Part shown: positions 16,441 through 23,792 of the stretch, piece by piece | How the letters are laid out: each line of letters starts with the position of its first letter | Position numbering within the stretch: the first letter of the stretch is position 1 | NCBI GenBank assembly: GCA_003512825.1 | Contig: DOOI01000134.1 | Location: 1-23,792 of the forward strand | DNA length: 23,792 nucleotides | Direction of reading: 5' to 3' | Source of the DNA: Paracoccaceae bacterium | GTDB lineage: Bacteria > Pseudomonadota > Alphaproteobacteria > Rhodobacterales > Rhodobacteraceae | Translations under genes and position numbers: made by a program | The notes under the pieces: model-generated | Databases searched by the model: none | What the model saw: the letters and a program-made list of their open reading frames with translations, nothing else | Told to the model about the DNA's origin: nothing

Positions 16441-17163
16441 TTAATCTATGCGCCGCACAAGCATTTGGTTTCCCGGCCCTCGCTTAGTCTCAAAGATTTT
16501 CAAATCAGCGACGAGATCAGAGAGCTTTTTCTTGCCATAAGACCGCGCATCGAAATCGGGATTTGCAGCGGTGATGAACTGTCCCAAAGGGCCAAGCGCG
16601 TACCATTCATCCTCTTGATCAATGGAGTCCATTGCCTTGAGAATCAAATCGCGTGCCTCCTTGGGGTCATTGGCTGGCACAACAACTTCGGCCTTGTTCG
16701 CAGGCTTGCCATTGTCATCGGCCCCTTCGAGGTTCTCCAAAAATATAAAGCGCTTGCAGGCCTTGCGGAAAGCGTCCGGAGTTTTTTGCGCGCCAATGCC
16801 AAACACCTCCAGGCCTTGCTCGCGAATGCGCGAGGCCAGTCGTGTAAAATCACTGTCCGACGAGACCAGAACGAAAGCGTCAAAGCGCCCTGAATGCATC
16901 AGATCCATCGCATCGATAACCAATGCGATATCGGACGCATTTTTGCCCACTGTATTGGCGGGCTGGTGATGCGGAACGAGGCCGAACTCGGCTTGCACCT
17001 TGTTCCAGCCATTCATCTGAGTGGAAGAAAAGTCACCATAAACCCGGCGAACCGAGGCCTCGCCAATCGACGCAATCTCGTCAAAAATCGCCTTCGTCCA
17101 ACGCGGTGACGTGTTGTCGGCATCGATAAGGACTGCAAGTAGCGGGGCGCGAGGGTCTGGCAT
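16441..17163 (-). CDS. NYN-domain putative ribonuclease with C-terminal LOTUS/OST-HTH domain
   Basis: A 240-residue protein of the LabA/DUF88 group. The NYN (PIN-like) domain spans about residues 8-145, with acidic metal-binding candidates Asp14 and Asp16 (LIDADNTSP), Asp78 (NASDIALVIDAMDL) and Asp103/Asp105 (VSSDSDF). Residues 168-240, ending KKLSDLVADLKIFETKR, match an OST-HTH/LOTUS RNA-binding domain. The likely role is cleavage or binding of RNA, but the target is unknown. ATG 17163 has AGGAG 5 bases upstream; the frame extends 15 codons further without a site. It lies 56 bases behind recR on the same strand with no terminator between, so it is probably the last gene of the dnaX unit. Confidence 0.88.
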   Translation of the reverse strand: MPDPRAPLLAVLIDADNTSPRWTKAIFDEIASIGEASVRRVYGDFSSTQMNGWNKVQAEFGLVPHHQPANTVGKNASDIALVIDAMDLMHSGRFDAFVLVSSDSDFTRLASRIREQGLEVFGIGAQKTPDAFRKACKRFIFLENLEGADDNGKPANKAEVVVPANDPKEARDLILKAMDSIDQEDEWYALGPLGQFITAANPDFDARSYGKKKLSDLVADLKIFETKRGPGNQMLVRRID

Positions 17164-17219
17164 GAGGTCTCCTTTTTCTTTTGCAGGCCAAACAGGAGCG
17201 TCACGCAAAAGATATTTGT

Positions 17220-17813
17220 TCAGAATGGTTTGCGTGCATTGAGCGCCGCAGTAATTGTGCCGTCATCCAGATAATCCAACTCGCCACCAATCGGCACACC
17301 CTGCGCCAAAGTGGAAAGAGTTGCCCGGCCGCGCAATTGGTCTGCGATGTAGTGAGCGGTCGTTTGACCGTCGATCGTGGCATTAAGCGCCAAGATCACT
17401 TCATGGACCTCTTCGGTGGCGACGCGGTCTACGAGACGCGGAATTCGCAGTTGATCTGGGCCGATCTGATCAAGCGCGGAAAGCGTGCCACCCAAGACAT
17501 GATAGCGGCCTTTGAACACGCCTGACCGCTCCATCGCCCAAAGGTCCGCGACGTCTTCGACGACGCAGATTTGACCGTTGGCCCGCACATTGGTCGCGCA
17601 GATATCGCAGATATCCGCTGTGCCGACGTTACCACAGTTCAGGCATTCGCGAGCGTTGTCTGAAACCAAGCGCAATTGATCAGCGAGGGGCTGCATCTGC
17701 AACGCGCGCTTGCGGATCAGATGCAACACTGCGCGCCGCGCCGACCGCGGCCCCAAGCCGGGTAGGCGGGCCATCATCTCGATCAAAGTTTCGATGTCTT
17801 TCATCGATGTCAT
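17220..17813 (-). CDS. recR: Recombination mediator protein RecR
   Basis: A 197-residue RecR, which works with RecO and RecF to load RecA at single-strand gaps. The helix-hairpin-helix [18 protein letters not shown] covers residues 15-32. The zinc finger uses Cys57, Cys60, Cys69 and Cys72. The TOPRIM domain begins near [14 protein letters not shown] and contains [17 protein letters not shown] 17813 best matches the family start, though no Shine-Dalgarno is seen. An ATG at 17828 would add 5 residues and one at 17804 would remove three. The gene follows ybaB after a 75-base gap that holds two overlapping GC hairpins. Confidence 0.96.
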   Translation of the reverse strand: MTSMKDIETLIEMMARLPGLGPRSARRAVLHLIRKRALQMQPLADQLRLVSDNARECLNCGNVGTADICDICATNVRANGQICVVEDVADLWAMERSGVFKGRYHVLGGTLSALDQIGPDQLRIPRLVDRVATEEVHEVILALNATIDGQTTAHYIADQLRGRATLSTLAQGVPIGGELDYLDDGTITAALNARKPF

Positions 17814-17831
17814 GGCGCGTTTCCACAAGAA

Positions 17832-17868
17832 GGGGGGTCTGCCCCCCGGCTTTCGGTCTCCGCCGGGG
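17832..17868. repeat. Two mutually exclusive GC hairpins between ybaB and recR
   Basis: GGGGGG (17832-17837) and CCCCCC (17842-17847) form a 6 bp stem with a 4-base loop. CCCCGGC (17844-17850) and GCCGGGG (17862-17868) form a 7 bp stem with an 11-base loop. The two share bases 17844-17847, so only one can form at a time. On the transcribed (minus) strand the second-formed hairpin is followed by TTCTTGT, somewhat terminator-like. It may act as an attenuator, or be a copy of a dispersed GC-rich intergenic repeat of the kind I recall from Roseobacter genomes. Confidence 0.6.
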
Positions 17869-17888
17869 ATGACGTTACAAGCGAAAGA

Positions 17889-18233
17889 TCAAAACGGTAA
17901 TTTGACACCCGGTGGCAGGCCCATGCCTTCGGTGAGTTTCGCCATTTCAGATTGAGCACGATCCGCAGCTTTTGCCTGTGCGTCCTTGATCGCGGCCAGA
18001 ATCAAATCTTCCACGACTTCTTTGTCATCCGCAGAAAAGATTGACGGATCGATATCGAGGCCCTTCAGATCGCCCTTTGCCGTGGCGGTAGCCTTCACAA
18101 GGCCACCCCCTGATTCACCAGTGACCAGCATATTTTGCAGGTCTTCTTGCATCTGGACGACTTTGCCTTGCAGCTCTTGCGCCGATTTCATCATCTTGGC
18201 CATATCGCCAAGTCCACCGAGCCCTTTCAGCAT
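17889..18233 (-). CDS. ybaB: YbaB/EbfC family nucleoid-associated protein
   Basis: A 114-residue small DNA-binding protein of the YbaB/EbfC family, which forms dimers on DNA and is nearly always encoded between dnaX and recR, as here. The N-terminus GLGDMAKMMKSAQELQGKVVQMQEDL is the amphipathic helix of the family. ATATAKGDLKGLDIDPSI and DLILAAIKDAQAKA follow, and the C-terminus ends GLPPGVKLPF. GGAG stands 7 bases before ATG 18233. The 87-base gap to dnaX has no strong terminator, so the genes are probably co-transcribed. Confidence 0.95.
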   Translation of the reverse strand: MLKGLGGLGDMAKMMKSAQELQGKVVQMQEDLQNMLVTGESGGGLVKATATAKGDLKGLDIDPSIFSADDKEVVEDLILAAIKDAQAKAADRAQSEMAKLTEGMGLPPGVKLPF

Positions 18234-18320
18234 ATTTTTCTCCTGCGATTACGTTCCGGTTTGAAACGGATAGTCGGGTTAGGGGGGGCACGTTTCGATG
18301 CGTTTTGAGGCGCGCCATCG

Positions 18321-20108
18321 CTACTCTTCTTCAAAAGGATCCCATTCGTCCTCGACCACTGGGAGCGCTTGCGCCTCTGCTTCCGCGGCCTTTTCAGCAG
18401 CGGTTCGCACCTCGGTGATCTTGGATTTTGGAAAAGCCGCCAACACGGCTTGCACCATCGGGTGCGCTTTTGCTTGGGTTCGCAGCCGCTCCGTATCGGC
18501 ATCGCGTAGCTCAGCAATTGTGGCGCTTGTGGCGCTATTGACCAATGTGACCGCCCAGCGCGCACCAGTCCAACCTTGCAGGCGCGCACCGATGCGAGCG
18601 GCGAGGTCGGCAGGAGCGTTGGGGGTTGGGGTGAATTCGATACGGCCCGGACGGTAGGCCGCAAGGCGCACGCAGGTTTCGACCTCGACCAAGAGCTTGA
18701 CGTCGCGGTGCGCCCTGATCACTTCGATGACATGTTCAAAGGTCGGAAAACGCGCTAGTGCGTTTTGGGTTTCCGTTTCAGCGGCAAGTGCCAGCGTCTG
18801 GCCTGACCCAGATGGGCCCGATCCCCCGGTAGAGCCATAAGCCATGGTTGAGCTTTGAGCTTGTGGTGCGGCATTTCGAACGGAGGAGCCGCTGGGAGAA
18901 GGAGGGGACGCAGCACTTGGTGTTGGAGCGGGCATGTCTTGCAGCTTACGCAGCAGTTCCTCTGGACTAGGCAAGTCAGCCACATGTGTCATACGAATGA
19001 CCGCCATTTCAGCGGCCATCATCGCATTCGGCGCTTGGGAGACCTCTTCCAGCGACTTGAGCAGCATTTGCCACATCCGCGTCAGCACGCGCATGGGCAG
19101 CGTTTGTGACAGGCTTTGACCGCGCGCGCGCTCGTCTGGTGAGACCGTGGGGTCTTCGGCTGCGGCGGGGGTAATTTTGACGACAGAAATCCAATGGGTG
19201 ACTTCGGCCAAATCGCGTAACACGGCGATTGGGTCTGCTCCGTCGGCATATTGTGTGCCCAGTTCGGCCAGTGCGCCGCCCGCATCGCCTTTCATGATGA
19301 GATCGAAAAGATCCATCACCCTGCCACGGTCTGCGAGCCCCAACATGGCGCGGACTTGATCAGCGGTTGTTTCGCCAGCCCCATGAGAAATCGCCTGATC
19401 CAAGAGCGATGTCGCATCGCGCGCAGAACCTTCGGCAGCACGGGTGATCAGGGCAAGCGCTTCATCAGTGATCGCGGCCCCTTCGGAGGCTGCGATCTTG
19501 CGAAGCAGAGCCAGCATCACCTCAGGCTCGATCCGGCGCAAGTCGAAGCGCTGGCAGCGCGACAGAACGGTGACAGGCACTTTGCGAATTTCGGTGGTGG
19601 CAAAGATAAATTTCACATGTGCAGGCGGCTCTTCCAAGGTTTTCAACAAGGCGTTGAACGCGCTGGTCGAGAGCATATGCACTTCGTCGATGATATAGAT
19701 TTTATAGCGTGCAGAGGCAGCGCGATAAGCGACACTATCAATGATCTCGCGGATATCGCCCACGCCAGTGCGTGAGGCGGCATCCATTTCCATCACATCG
19801 ACGTGACGGCCTTCCATAATCGCACTGCAATGTTCGCAAGTGCCACACGGCTCTGTTGTAGGGCCACCTGTGCCGTCTGGACCGATGCAGTTCATGCCTT
19901 TGGCAATGATACGGGCCGTGGTGGTTTTGCCCGTGCCGCGAATGCCCGTCATGATAAAGGCTTGTGCAATACGACCCGCGGAAAATGCGTTTTTGAGTGT
20001 GCGAACCATGGCATCTTGACCCACGAGATCCGCGAAGGTTTCCGGGCGGTATTTCCGCGCCAGAACCTGATAGGCCTTGGGCTTTTGATTTTCCCCGGTC
20101 TGGGTCAT
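18321..20108 (-). CDS. dnaX: DNA polymerase III subunit gamma/tau
   Basis: The clamp-loader ATPase subunit of the replicative polymerase, 595 residues from ATG 20108. It has AGGAG 5 bases upstream; 35 further in-frame codons upstream are unlike the family. The P-loop GIRGTGKT is at 55-62 (Lys61). Zinc ligands are Cys74, Cys88, Cys91 and Cys94. Walker B IIDEVHML has Asp141-Glu142, and sensor 1 is FATTEIRKVPVTVLSRC. A Pro/Ser/Gly-rich linker near residues 400-440 leads to the tau-specific C-terminal part. No A-rich slippery run like that of E. coli dnaX is visible, so only a full-length tau-like product is predicted from sequence. Confidence 0.97.
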   Translation of the reverse strand: MTQTGENQKPKAYQVLARKYRPETFADLVGQDAMVRTLKNAFSAGRIAQAFIMTGIRGTGKTTTARIIAKGMNCIGPDGTGGPTTEPCGTCEHCSAIMEGRHVDVMEMDAASRTGVGDIREIIDSVAYRAASARYKIYIIDEVHMLSTSAFNALLKTLEEPPAHVKFIFATTEIRKVPVTVLSRCQRFDLRRIEPEVMLALLRKIAASEGAAITDEALALITRAAEGSARDATSLLDQAISHGAGETTADQVRAMLGLADRGRVMDLFDLIMKGDAGGALAELGTQYADGADPIAVLRDLAEVTHWISVVKITPAAAEDPTVSPDERARGQSLSQTLPMRVLTRMWQMLLKSLEEVSQAPNAMMAAEMAVIRMTHVADLPSPEELLRKLQDMPAPTPSAASPPSPSGSSVRNAAPQAQSSTMAYGSTGGSGPSGSGQTLALAAETETQNALARFPTFEHVIEVIRAHRDVKLLVEVETCVRLAAYRPGRIEFTPTPNAPADLAARIGARLQGWTGARWAVTLVNSATSATIAELRDADTERLRTQAKAHPMVQAVLAAFPKSKITEVRTAAEKAAEAEAQALPVVEDEWDPFEEE

Positions 20109-20280
20109 GCAGGCTCCTAGAGTCGCTCTGGGGCAAACCCTAATCGCGTGGGGCAGGAAGGTCCACCGCTGACTGATTGTGTCTTTATTCGCAACGCTGT
20201 GTTGCTGCCGCAAAAGGTGTTTTCACACGCGCCACAACACAGGCTATGGTAGAGCCAAAGACTGAACAAATAGGTGAGTG
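20109..20280. promoter_or_regulatory. Divergent intergenic region between dnaX and the RTX gene
   Basis: This 172-base gap must hold promoters for both the dnaX unit (leftward) and the RTX protein gene (rightward). On the + strand TTTCAC, 17 bases, then CTATGG (near 20221-20249) is a weak promoter-like pair for the RTX gene. On the dnaX leader side, GCG.TGG...CCA.CGC near 20145-20168 can form a small imperfect hairpin. I looked for the conserved SRP RNA (ffs) core here and did not see it. Confidence 0.35.
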
Positions 20281-21258
20281 ATGCTCTTTGCTTTTTCTTT
20301 GTTAGGACTCGGTGCAATCGTTGCGTTGGCAATGTCTTTGTTTGACGGTGGCGACGCTGAAAGCGACACAACCGAAGCAGAGCAGACGACTTTCGGCTCG
20401 GAAGATGACACCGTCGCCAGCACCGGATATTCCGGCGCCATCAATACACTTTTTGACAGTTTGGTCGCTGAAGGCGAAGTGACCGAAGCGGAGGCAGAGG
20501 CGGCTCTGGCTCAGGTGGATTTTGTGACAGGCACGCTCAACGTCGCAACGCAAGCTGGGGATGATGGGGTTTTGGGGTCCTCTGGCGACGATATTATCGA
20601 TGCTGGGGAGGGGGACGACTCGGTAATTGGTGGCGCGGGAGATGATCGGGTTTGGCTTGGTGATGGATCAGACCTTTACGGCTATGACGAGCGATCGGCA
20701 GTCGGCAATGATGACATCATCCCATTTCCTCAAGATGCTGCCGTCTTTGGTGCTGACTCCATAGCAGAGGCCGGAAACGATACGGTTTATGGCGGTGCGG
20801 GTCATGACTTCATTGCCGACGGCTTTGGCTCAAACTTCATTCAAGGCCAACAAGGCGACGACTTTATTGTGACAGTCGATCAAGACGCGCTTTCGCCGGA
20901 CACAGTCCAAGGCGGATTTGGCAATGACGTAATTTTCGTTGATGAGGGCGATGTTGTGACGCTGTCTCAAGGCTTGGATCGTGTCACTGTCGATGTCTTT
21001 GGAGGGGTGACACAGGACTATCAGGTGGTCACGATCACCGATTTCGATCCAACGCGCGATACTTTGGAGCTGGAAGGGGCGGCTTCGCTGCTGCGGACAC
21101 CTACGCCGACGGCCCCCGGAGCTGTGGTGGTCAATCCAGTCGCTATTGCGGATCTGGAGGATGGGAGCGGTGCCGTGGTGACGATTAACGAAATTCCGGT
21201 CGTGCTGGTTGTGGGTGGGCAAGGCCTGACTTTGGCGAATATTCGCCTGAGCACGTGA
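20281..21258 (+). CDS. Membrane-anchored RTX (hemolysin-type calcium-binding repeat) protein
   Basis: A 325-residue acidic protein. Residues 2-21 (LFAFSLLGLGAIVALAMSLF) form one hydrophobic helix with almost no basic N-terminal residues. A Glu/Asp/Thr-rich stretch follows to about residue 80. RTX nonapeptide repeats of the GGxGxDxux kind occur at about 99-131 (GSSGDDIIDAGEGDDSVIGGAGDD) and again at about 164-222 (AGNDTVYGGAGHDF, GQQGDDFI, GGFGNDVIF). They predict calcium-bound beta-roll folding outside the cell or in the periplasm. The C-terminus DFDPTRDTLELEG is common in this family. ATG 20281 directly follows a GTG at 20278 that could also start. No toxin or enzyme domain is visible, and no type I secretion genes are in the window. 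Confidence 0.85.
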   Translation: MLFAFSLLGLGAIVALAMSLFDGGDAESDTTEAEQTTFGSEDDTVASTGYSGAINTLFDSLVAEGEVTEAEAEAALAQVDFVTGTLNVATQAGDDGVLGSSGDDIIDAGEGDDSVIGGAGDDRVWLGDGSDLYGYDERSAVGNDDIIPFPQDAAVFGADSIAEAGNDTVYGGAGHDFIADGFGSNFIQGQQGDDFIVTVDQDALSPDTVQGGFGNDVIFVDEGDVVTLSQGLDRVTVDVFGGVTQDYQVVTITDFDPTRDTLELEGAASLLRTPTPTAPGAVVVNPVAIADLEDGSGAVVTINEIPVVLVVGGQGLTLANIRLST

Positions 21259-21280
21259 TGAAATTCCTGCAATCCGGGCT

Positions 21281-21309
21281 TTGACTTGGCCTTCTGCCGT
21301 GCGAGGATT
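21281..21309 (+). promoter_or_regulatory. Possible promoter of the zinc peptidase/phosphatase pair
   Basis: TTGACT (21281-21286), a 17-base spacer and AGGATT (21304-21309) lie 28 bases before the ATG at 21337. The -35-like box is good and the -10-like box is poor, so this is a tentative call. Confidence 0.25.
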
Positions 21310-21336
21310 CCCGCATGGTTTGTAAGGAGACGAGTG

Positions 21337-22182
21337 ATGCGGCTAAGGGGTGTGCGAGGGAGTAACAACGTCGAGGATCGGCGCGGCCAGCGCAGTGGCG
21401 GTGGTGGGGCCAAAATCGGCGGTGTCGGATTGTTGCTCGTGCTGGCAATCGGATATTTTGCCGGGATCGATGTGAAGCCACTCTTGCAGGGCTTGGAGCA
21501 AGGCCAACAGCAAAGCGGAGCGCCGCAACAAATCTCAGCGGAAGAGCAAAAGGCGGCGGAATTTACCTCGCGTGTTTTGGCAACCACCGAAGAGGTGTGG
21601 ACGCAGGTATTCAAAGAGCAAGCAGGTCGGGTTTATGCGCCGCCTGTGATGGTGCTTTATTCGGGCGTTACCCAGTCACCTTGTGGTGGCGCCAGTGGCG
21701 CGACGGGGCCGTTCTACTGCCCTGCGGATCAAAAGGCCTATCTCGACACAGATTTTTTCTCGACCCTGTCGCAGCAATTGGGCGCGCGAGGGGATTTTGC
21801 AGCGGCTTATGTGATCGCGCATGAGGTGGCCCATCACGTGCAAAATCAGCTCACCATCTTGCCGCAAGTCGAACAACTGCGCCAAAAGTCCAACCAAGAG
21901 CAAGCGAATGCCTTGACGGTGCGCTTGGAGTTGCAAGCCGATTGCTTCTCGGGCGTATGGGCACGGGCCGTGGATGGTTTGCTGGAGCCGGGTGATATCG
22001 ATGAGGCGCTGAATGCGGCGCGGATGATCGGCGATGATCATTTGCAAAAGCGTGCGGGGCGGGTACCTCAGCCACATACCTTCACCCACGGCACGAGTGA
22101 GCAGCGCGCGCGATGGTTCCGCACTGGTTTTGAAACCGGGAGCCTCAAGGCCTGTGATACATTCAGGGCCAACCAGCTATAA
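21337..22182 (+). CDS. Neutral zinc metallopeptidase (YpfJ/KPN_02809 family)
   Basis: A 281-residue membrane-anchored putative metalloprotease. The N-terminus MRLRGVRGSNNVEDRR matches the family start (E. coli YpfJ begins in the same way). A Gly-rich stretch is followed by one transmembrane helix at about 27-43. The zinc motif HEVAH at 162-166 gives His162, Glu163 and His166, and LELQADCFSG downstream probably carries the third ligand. ATG 21337 is chosen because AAGGAG at 21324-21329 is 7 bases upstream; 17 further codons upstream lack a site. Substrates are unknown. The phosphatase gene starts 10 bases after the stop. Confidence 0.93.
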   Translation: MRLRGVRGSNNVEDRRGQRSGGGGAKIGGVGLLLVLAIGYFAGIDVKPLLQGLEQGQQQSGAPQQISAEEQKAAEFTSRVLATTEEVWTQVFKEQAGRVYAPPVMVLYSGVTQSPCGGASGATGPFYCPADQKAYLDTDFFSTLSQQLGARGDFAAAYVIAHEVAHHVQNQLTILPQVEQLRQKSNQEQANALTVRLELQADCFSGVWARAVDGLLEPGDIDEALNAARMIGDDHLQKRAGRVPQPHTFTHGTSEQRARWFRTGFETGSLKACDTFRANQL

Positions 22183-22192
22183 GGTCTGCCTC

Positions 22193-22711
22193 ATGACAGG
22201 CATCATCATTCAAGCACTGCAGGTGGGTGGCGGGATATTGGCGATCTCGCCATTGCCGGGGCGTGGTGGTGATTATGCCGATGATCTTGAGCATATCCGC
22301 GAATGGGCTCCGGCTTTTGTTGTGAGTTTGGTCAGCCGAGTGGAACTTATTGAAGCGGGGGTTGAGCATTTGGGCACCCATCTGCAAGAGCGTGGCGCGC
22401 GCTGGATGCATTTGCCCATCCCGGATTACGGGATCCCTGAAGGCACGACCAAAGAAAAATGGCCTCAGGCGTCTCATGTCCTTTTGGACACGCTCAAGGG
22501 GGGTGGCCGCGTCTTGGTGCATTGCAAAGGCGGATGCGGGCGCTCGGGCATGATCGCGCTGCGGCTGATGATCGAGGCGGGGGAAGCACCGCAACCGGCC
22601 TTGGAGCGGTTACGCGCGGTGCGGCCCTGCGCCATTGAGACCGACGCCCAAATGGATTGGGCGATTGCCGCGCATGGGCCTATTTTCCGTCGCGCTACGC
22701 GAGCGGACTAG
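22193..22711 (+). CDS. Dual-specificity/tyrosine phosphatase-like protein
   Basis: A 172-residue protein with the cysteine-phosphatase signature HCKGGCGRSG, giving nucleophile Cys111 and Arg117, within a fold like the dual-specificity or CDKN3-type phosphatases. The upstream IPDYGIPEG segment supplies the expected general-acid Asp position. ATG 22193 is 10 bases after the peptidase stop, with AAGG at 22181-22184. The frame is open further upstream within the peptidase gene but is not family-like there. Targets could be phosphotyrosine, phosphoserine/threonine or a non-protein phosphate. It is likely co-transcribed with the peptidase. Confidence 0.9.
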   Translation: MTGIIIQALQVGGGILAISPLPGRGGDYADDLEHIREWAPAFVVSLVSRVELIEAGVEHLGTHLQERGARWMHLPIPDYGIPEGTTKEKWPQASHVLLDTLKGGGRVLVHCKGGCGRSGMIALRLMIEAGEAPQPALERLRAVRPCAIETDAQMDWAIAAHGPIFRRATRAD

Positions 22712-22730
22712 ACCGTGAGCGCGGCGACAC

Positions 22731-23750
22731 CTATCTGCGCGGCGGTTTGGTCAGGCCACGCGTGATACGGCGGGCCTCGGAGCGGGTCTTGCCCATGGTC
22801 ATCGCATTAAGCGCATCTTCTGCTTTCAACTTTTTCCAGCGCATAACGCGGTCTGCGTCGGCCTCTCCTGCACCAATTGCAGCCAAGACGGCACAACCGG
22901 GTTCTGCCTCATGCGCGCAATCGCGAAAGCGGCATTGGGTTGAGAGGTCGGCTAGATCCGCGAAAACAAGGTCAATCCCGTCTGCTACATCATGCAAGCC
23001 CAGTTCCCGCATACCCGGCATATCGATGACCCAGCCACCAGCACGCAATGGCAAGAGGGCGCGCGAGGTGGTGGTGTGGCGCCCTTTTTGATCGCCCTCG
23101 CGCACGCCACCTGTCGCTTGTTCTGCCAAGGACAGCGCGTTGATCAGCGTTGACTTGCCCACGCCAGAAGACCCGACGAAGGCTACAGTGCGCCCTTGGC
23201 CTAGCCATGGTGCAAAGTCCTGTGCCACTTGTGACGACTTGGCGTTGACGGTCAGCACGGCGGCCAAGCGATCTGAAAGACGTGCGGCGCGTGGCGCATA
23301 TTCGGCTGGGTTTGCCGCCAGATCGGATTTCGTGAGCACGATCACCGGGGCCACATCGGCCTCCAGAGCCAAAGCGAGATAGCGCTCCAGTCGGGCCTCA
23401 TTAAAGTCTTCGTTGCAGGAGGTGGTGACAAAGAGCGTATCGACATTGGCCGCCAATAATTGCGGCTTGGCCTCGACCCCGGCCGCACGACGGCTCAAGA
23501 GGCTTTGACGCGGTAAGATCGAGGTGACGCGGCCTGTTTCAGGATCAGCGGTGACCCAGTCGCCAACGGTGACCTGACCTGCGGACATCTCTGGTGGAAA
23601 TCCAAGGGCGCGTTCGCCCTCACCCCCAAGACCTGCCGCTTCTTTGCGGCGCACTGCAATCAGGCGATAGGCCAATTGACCTGCGGGCACTGCGGCAGCT
23701 TGCGCCGCGACCATGCCAAGAGGCTGAGCCCAGAGAGGGATATCAACCAT
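22731..23750 (-). CDS. rsgA: Ribosome small-subunit-dependent GTPase A
   Basis: A 339-residue circularly permuted GTPase that acts in late maturation of the 30S subunit. The motif order is permuted as expected: G4 TKSD at 140-143 comes before G1 GSSGVGKS at 193-200, then G3 DMPG at 243-246. An N-terminal OB-fold includes VTVGDWVTAD. The C-terminal zinc knuckle uses Cys273, Cys278, His280 and Cys286 (CRFRDCAHEAEPGC). No clear Shine-Dalgarno precedes ATG 23750. It converges with the phosphatase gene, with 19 bases between the stops. Confidence 0.96.
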   Translation of the reverse strand: MVDIPLWAQPLGMVAAQAAAVPAGQLAYRLIAVRRKEAAGLGGEGERALGFPPEMSAGQVTVGDWVTADPETGRVTSILPRQSLLSRRAAGVEAKPQLLAANVDTLFVTTSCNEDFNEARLERYLALALEADVAPVIVLTKSDLAANPAEYAPRAARLSDRLAAVLTVNAKSSQVAQDFAPWLGQGRTVAFVGSSGVGKSTLINALSLAEQATGGVREGDQKGRHTTTSRALLPLRAGGWVIDMPGMRELGLHDVADGIDLVFADLADLSTQCRFRDCAHEAEPGCAVLAAIGAGEADADRVMRWKKLKAEDALNAMTMGKTRSEARRITRGLTKPPRR

Positions 23751-23792
23751 TGGCGTGTGATGGGGTAAGGTGAGAGGCTGGACAACGACCCA

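Noticed and set aside
18321..20108. Programmed frameshift in dnaX giving a short gamma form
   Set aside because: No slippery A-run or T-run followed by a stem was found in the linker region. The gene reads straight through as a normal full-length tau.
20109..20280. Possible SRP RNA (ffs) gene next to dnaX
   Set aside because: GCAGGAAGGTCC looked suggestive, but the conserved core around GGTCAGGTCCGGAAGGAAGC is absent on both strands and the flanking helices do not form.
1..23792. Mobile element, prophage, CRISPR or defence island
   Set aside because: No transposase, integrase, terminal inverted repeats, regularly spaced long repeats or known defence-domain combinations were seen. The NYN-LOTUS gene sits in a housekeeping operon and is not evidence of a defence island.

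Overview
The window is a GC-rich, gene-dense piece of a bacterial chromosome. It most resembles the Rhodobacterales (marine Roseobacter-type Alphaproteobacteria). This rests on the dnaX-ybaB-recR cluster, a ZapE-type AFG1 ATPase, an FAD hydroxylase paired with a DUF2783 protein, an acyl-CoA dehydrogenase with a long C-terminal domain, and a membrane-anchored RTX-repeat protein. No database search was possible, so the assignment is inference. I saw no rRNA, tRNA, CRISPR array, transposase, integrase or prophage gene. No gene-free stretch exceeds 300 bases; the longest gaps are about 140 to 190 bases.

Layout. Positions 1-1929 (+) hold the tail of an unidentified gene, a GC-rich hairpin, an FAD-dependent aromatic-type hydroxylase and a small DUF2783 protein 4 bases behind it. 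An Old Yellow Enzyme family reductase (1943-3088, -) faces them. A class III aminotransferase (3221-4573, +) ends at a clear rho-independent terminator. An acyl-CoA dehydrogenase and a metallo-beta-lactamase-fold hydrolase (7388 down to 4642, -) form an overlapping pair. A Sua5-type tRNA threonylcarbamoyladenylate synthase (7574-8512, +) and an AEC-family permease (8650-9585, +) follow, with phased ATACG repeats between them.

The most striking arrangement is at 9618-13321 (+). Five unrelated-looking enzymes follow one another with every junction a 4-base stop/start overlap: S-formylglutathione hydrolase, a DUF188 (YaiI) protein, a YihX-like HAD phosphatase, an ornithine-cyclodeaminase-family dehydrogenase and an N-terminally anchored alpha/beta hydrolase. 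The last one runs 13 bases into the convergent end of an MFS transporter (14547-13309, -). This suggests one translationally coupled operon whose common purpose is not obvious.

From 14653 to 16302 (+) come zapE and a small lytic-transglycosylase lipoprotein, both cell-envelope or division functions. On the opposite strand, 20108-16441, is dnaX-ybaB-recR followed by a NYN-LOTUS putative ribonuclease: a replication and recombination block with an added RNA-binding or nuclease gene. A GC hairpin pair that looks like a dispersed repeat or attenuator lies between ybaB and recR. Divergent from dnaX is a membrane-anchored RTX protein (20281-21258, +), then a YpfJ-type zinc metallopeptidase and a dual-specificity-type phosphatase 10 bases behind it (21337-22711, +). 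The ribosome-assembly GTPase rsgA (23750-22731, -) closes the window.

Most of the window is ordinary core and accessory metabolism. I did not find a defence system or an obviously new mobile system. The best leads are the five-gene coupled operon, the NYN-LOTUS gene in the recR unit, the membrane-tethered RTX protein and the regulatory repeats.
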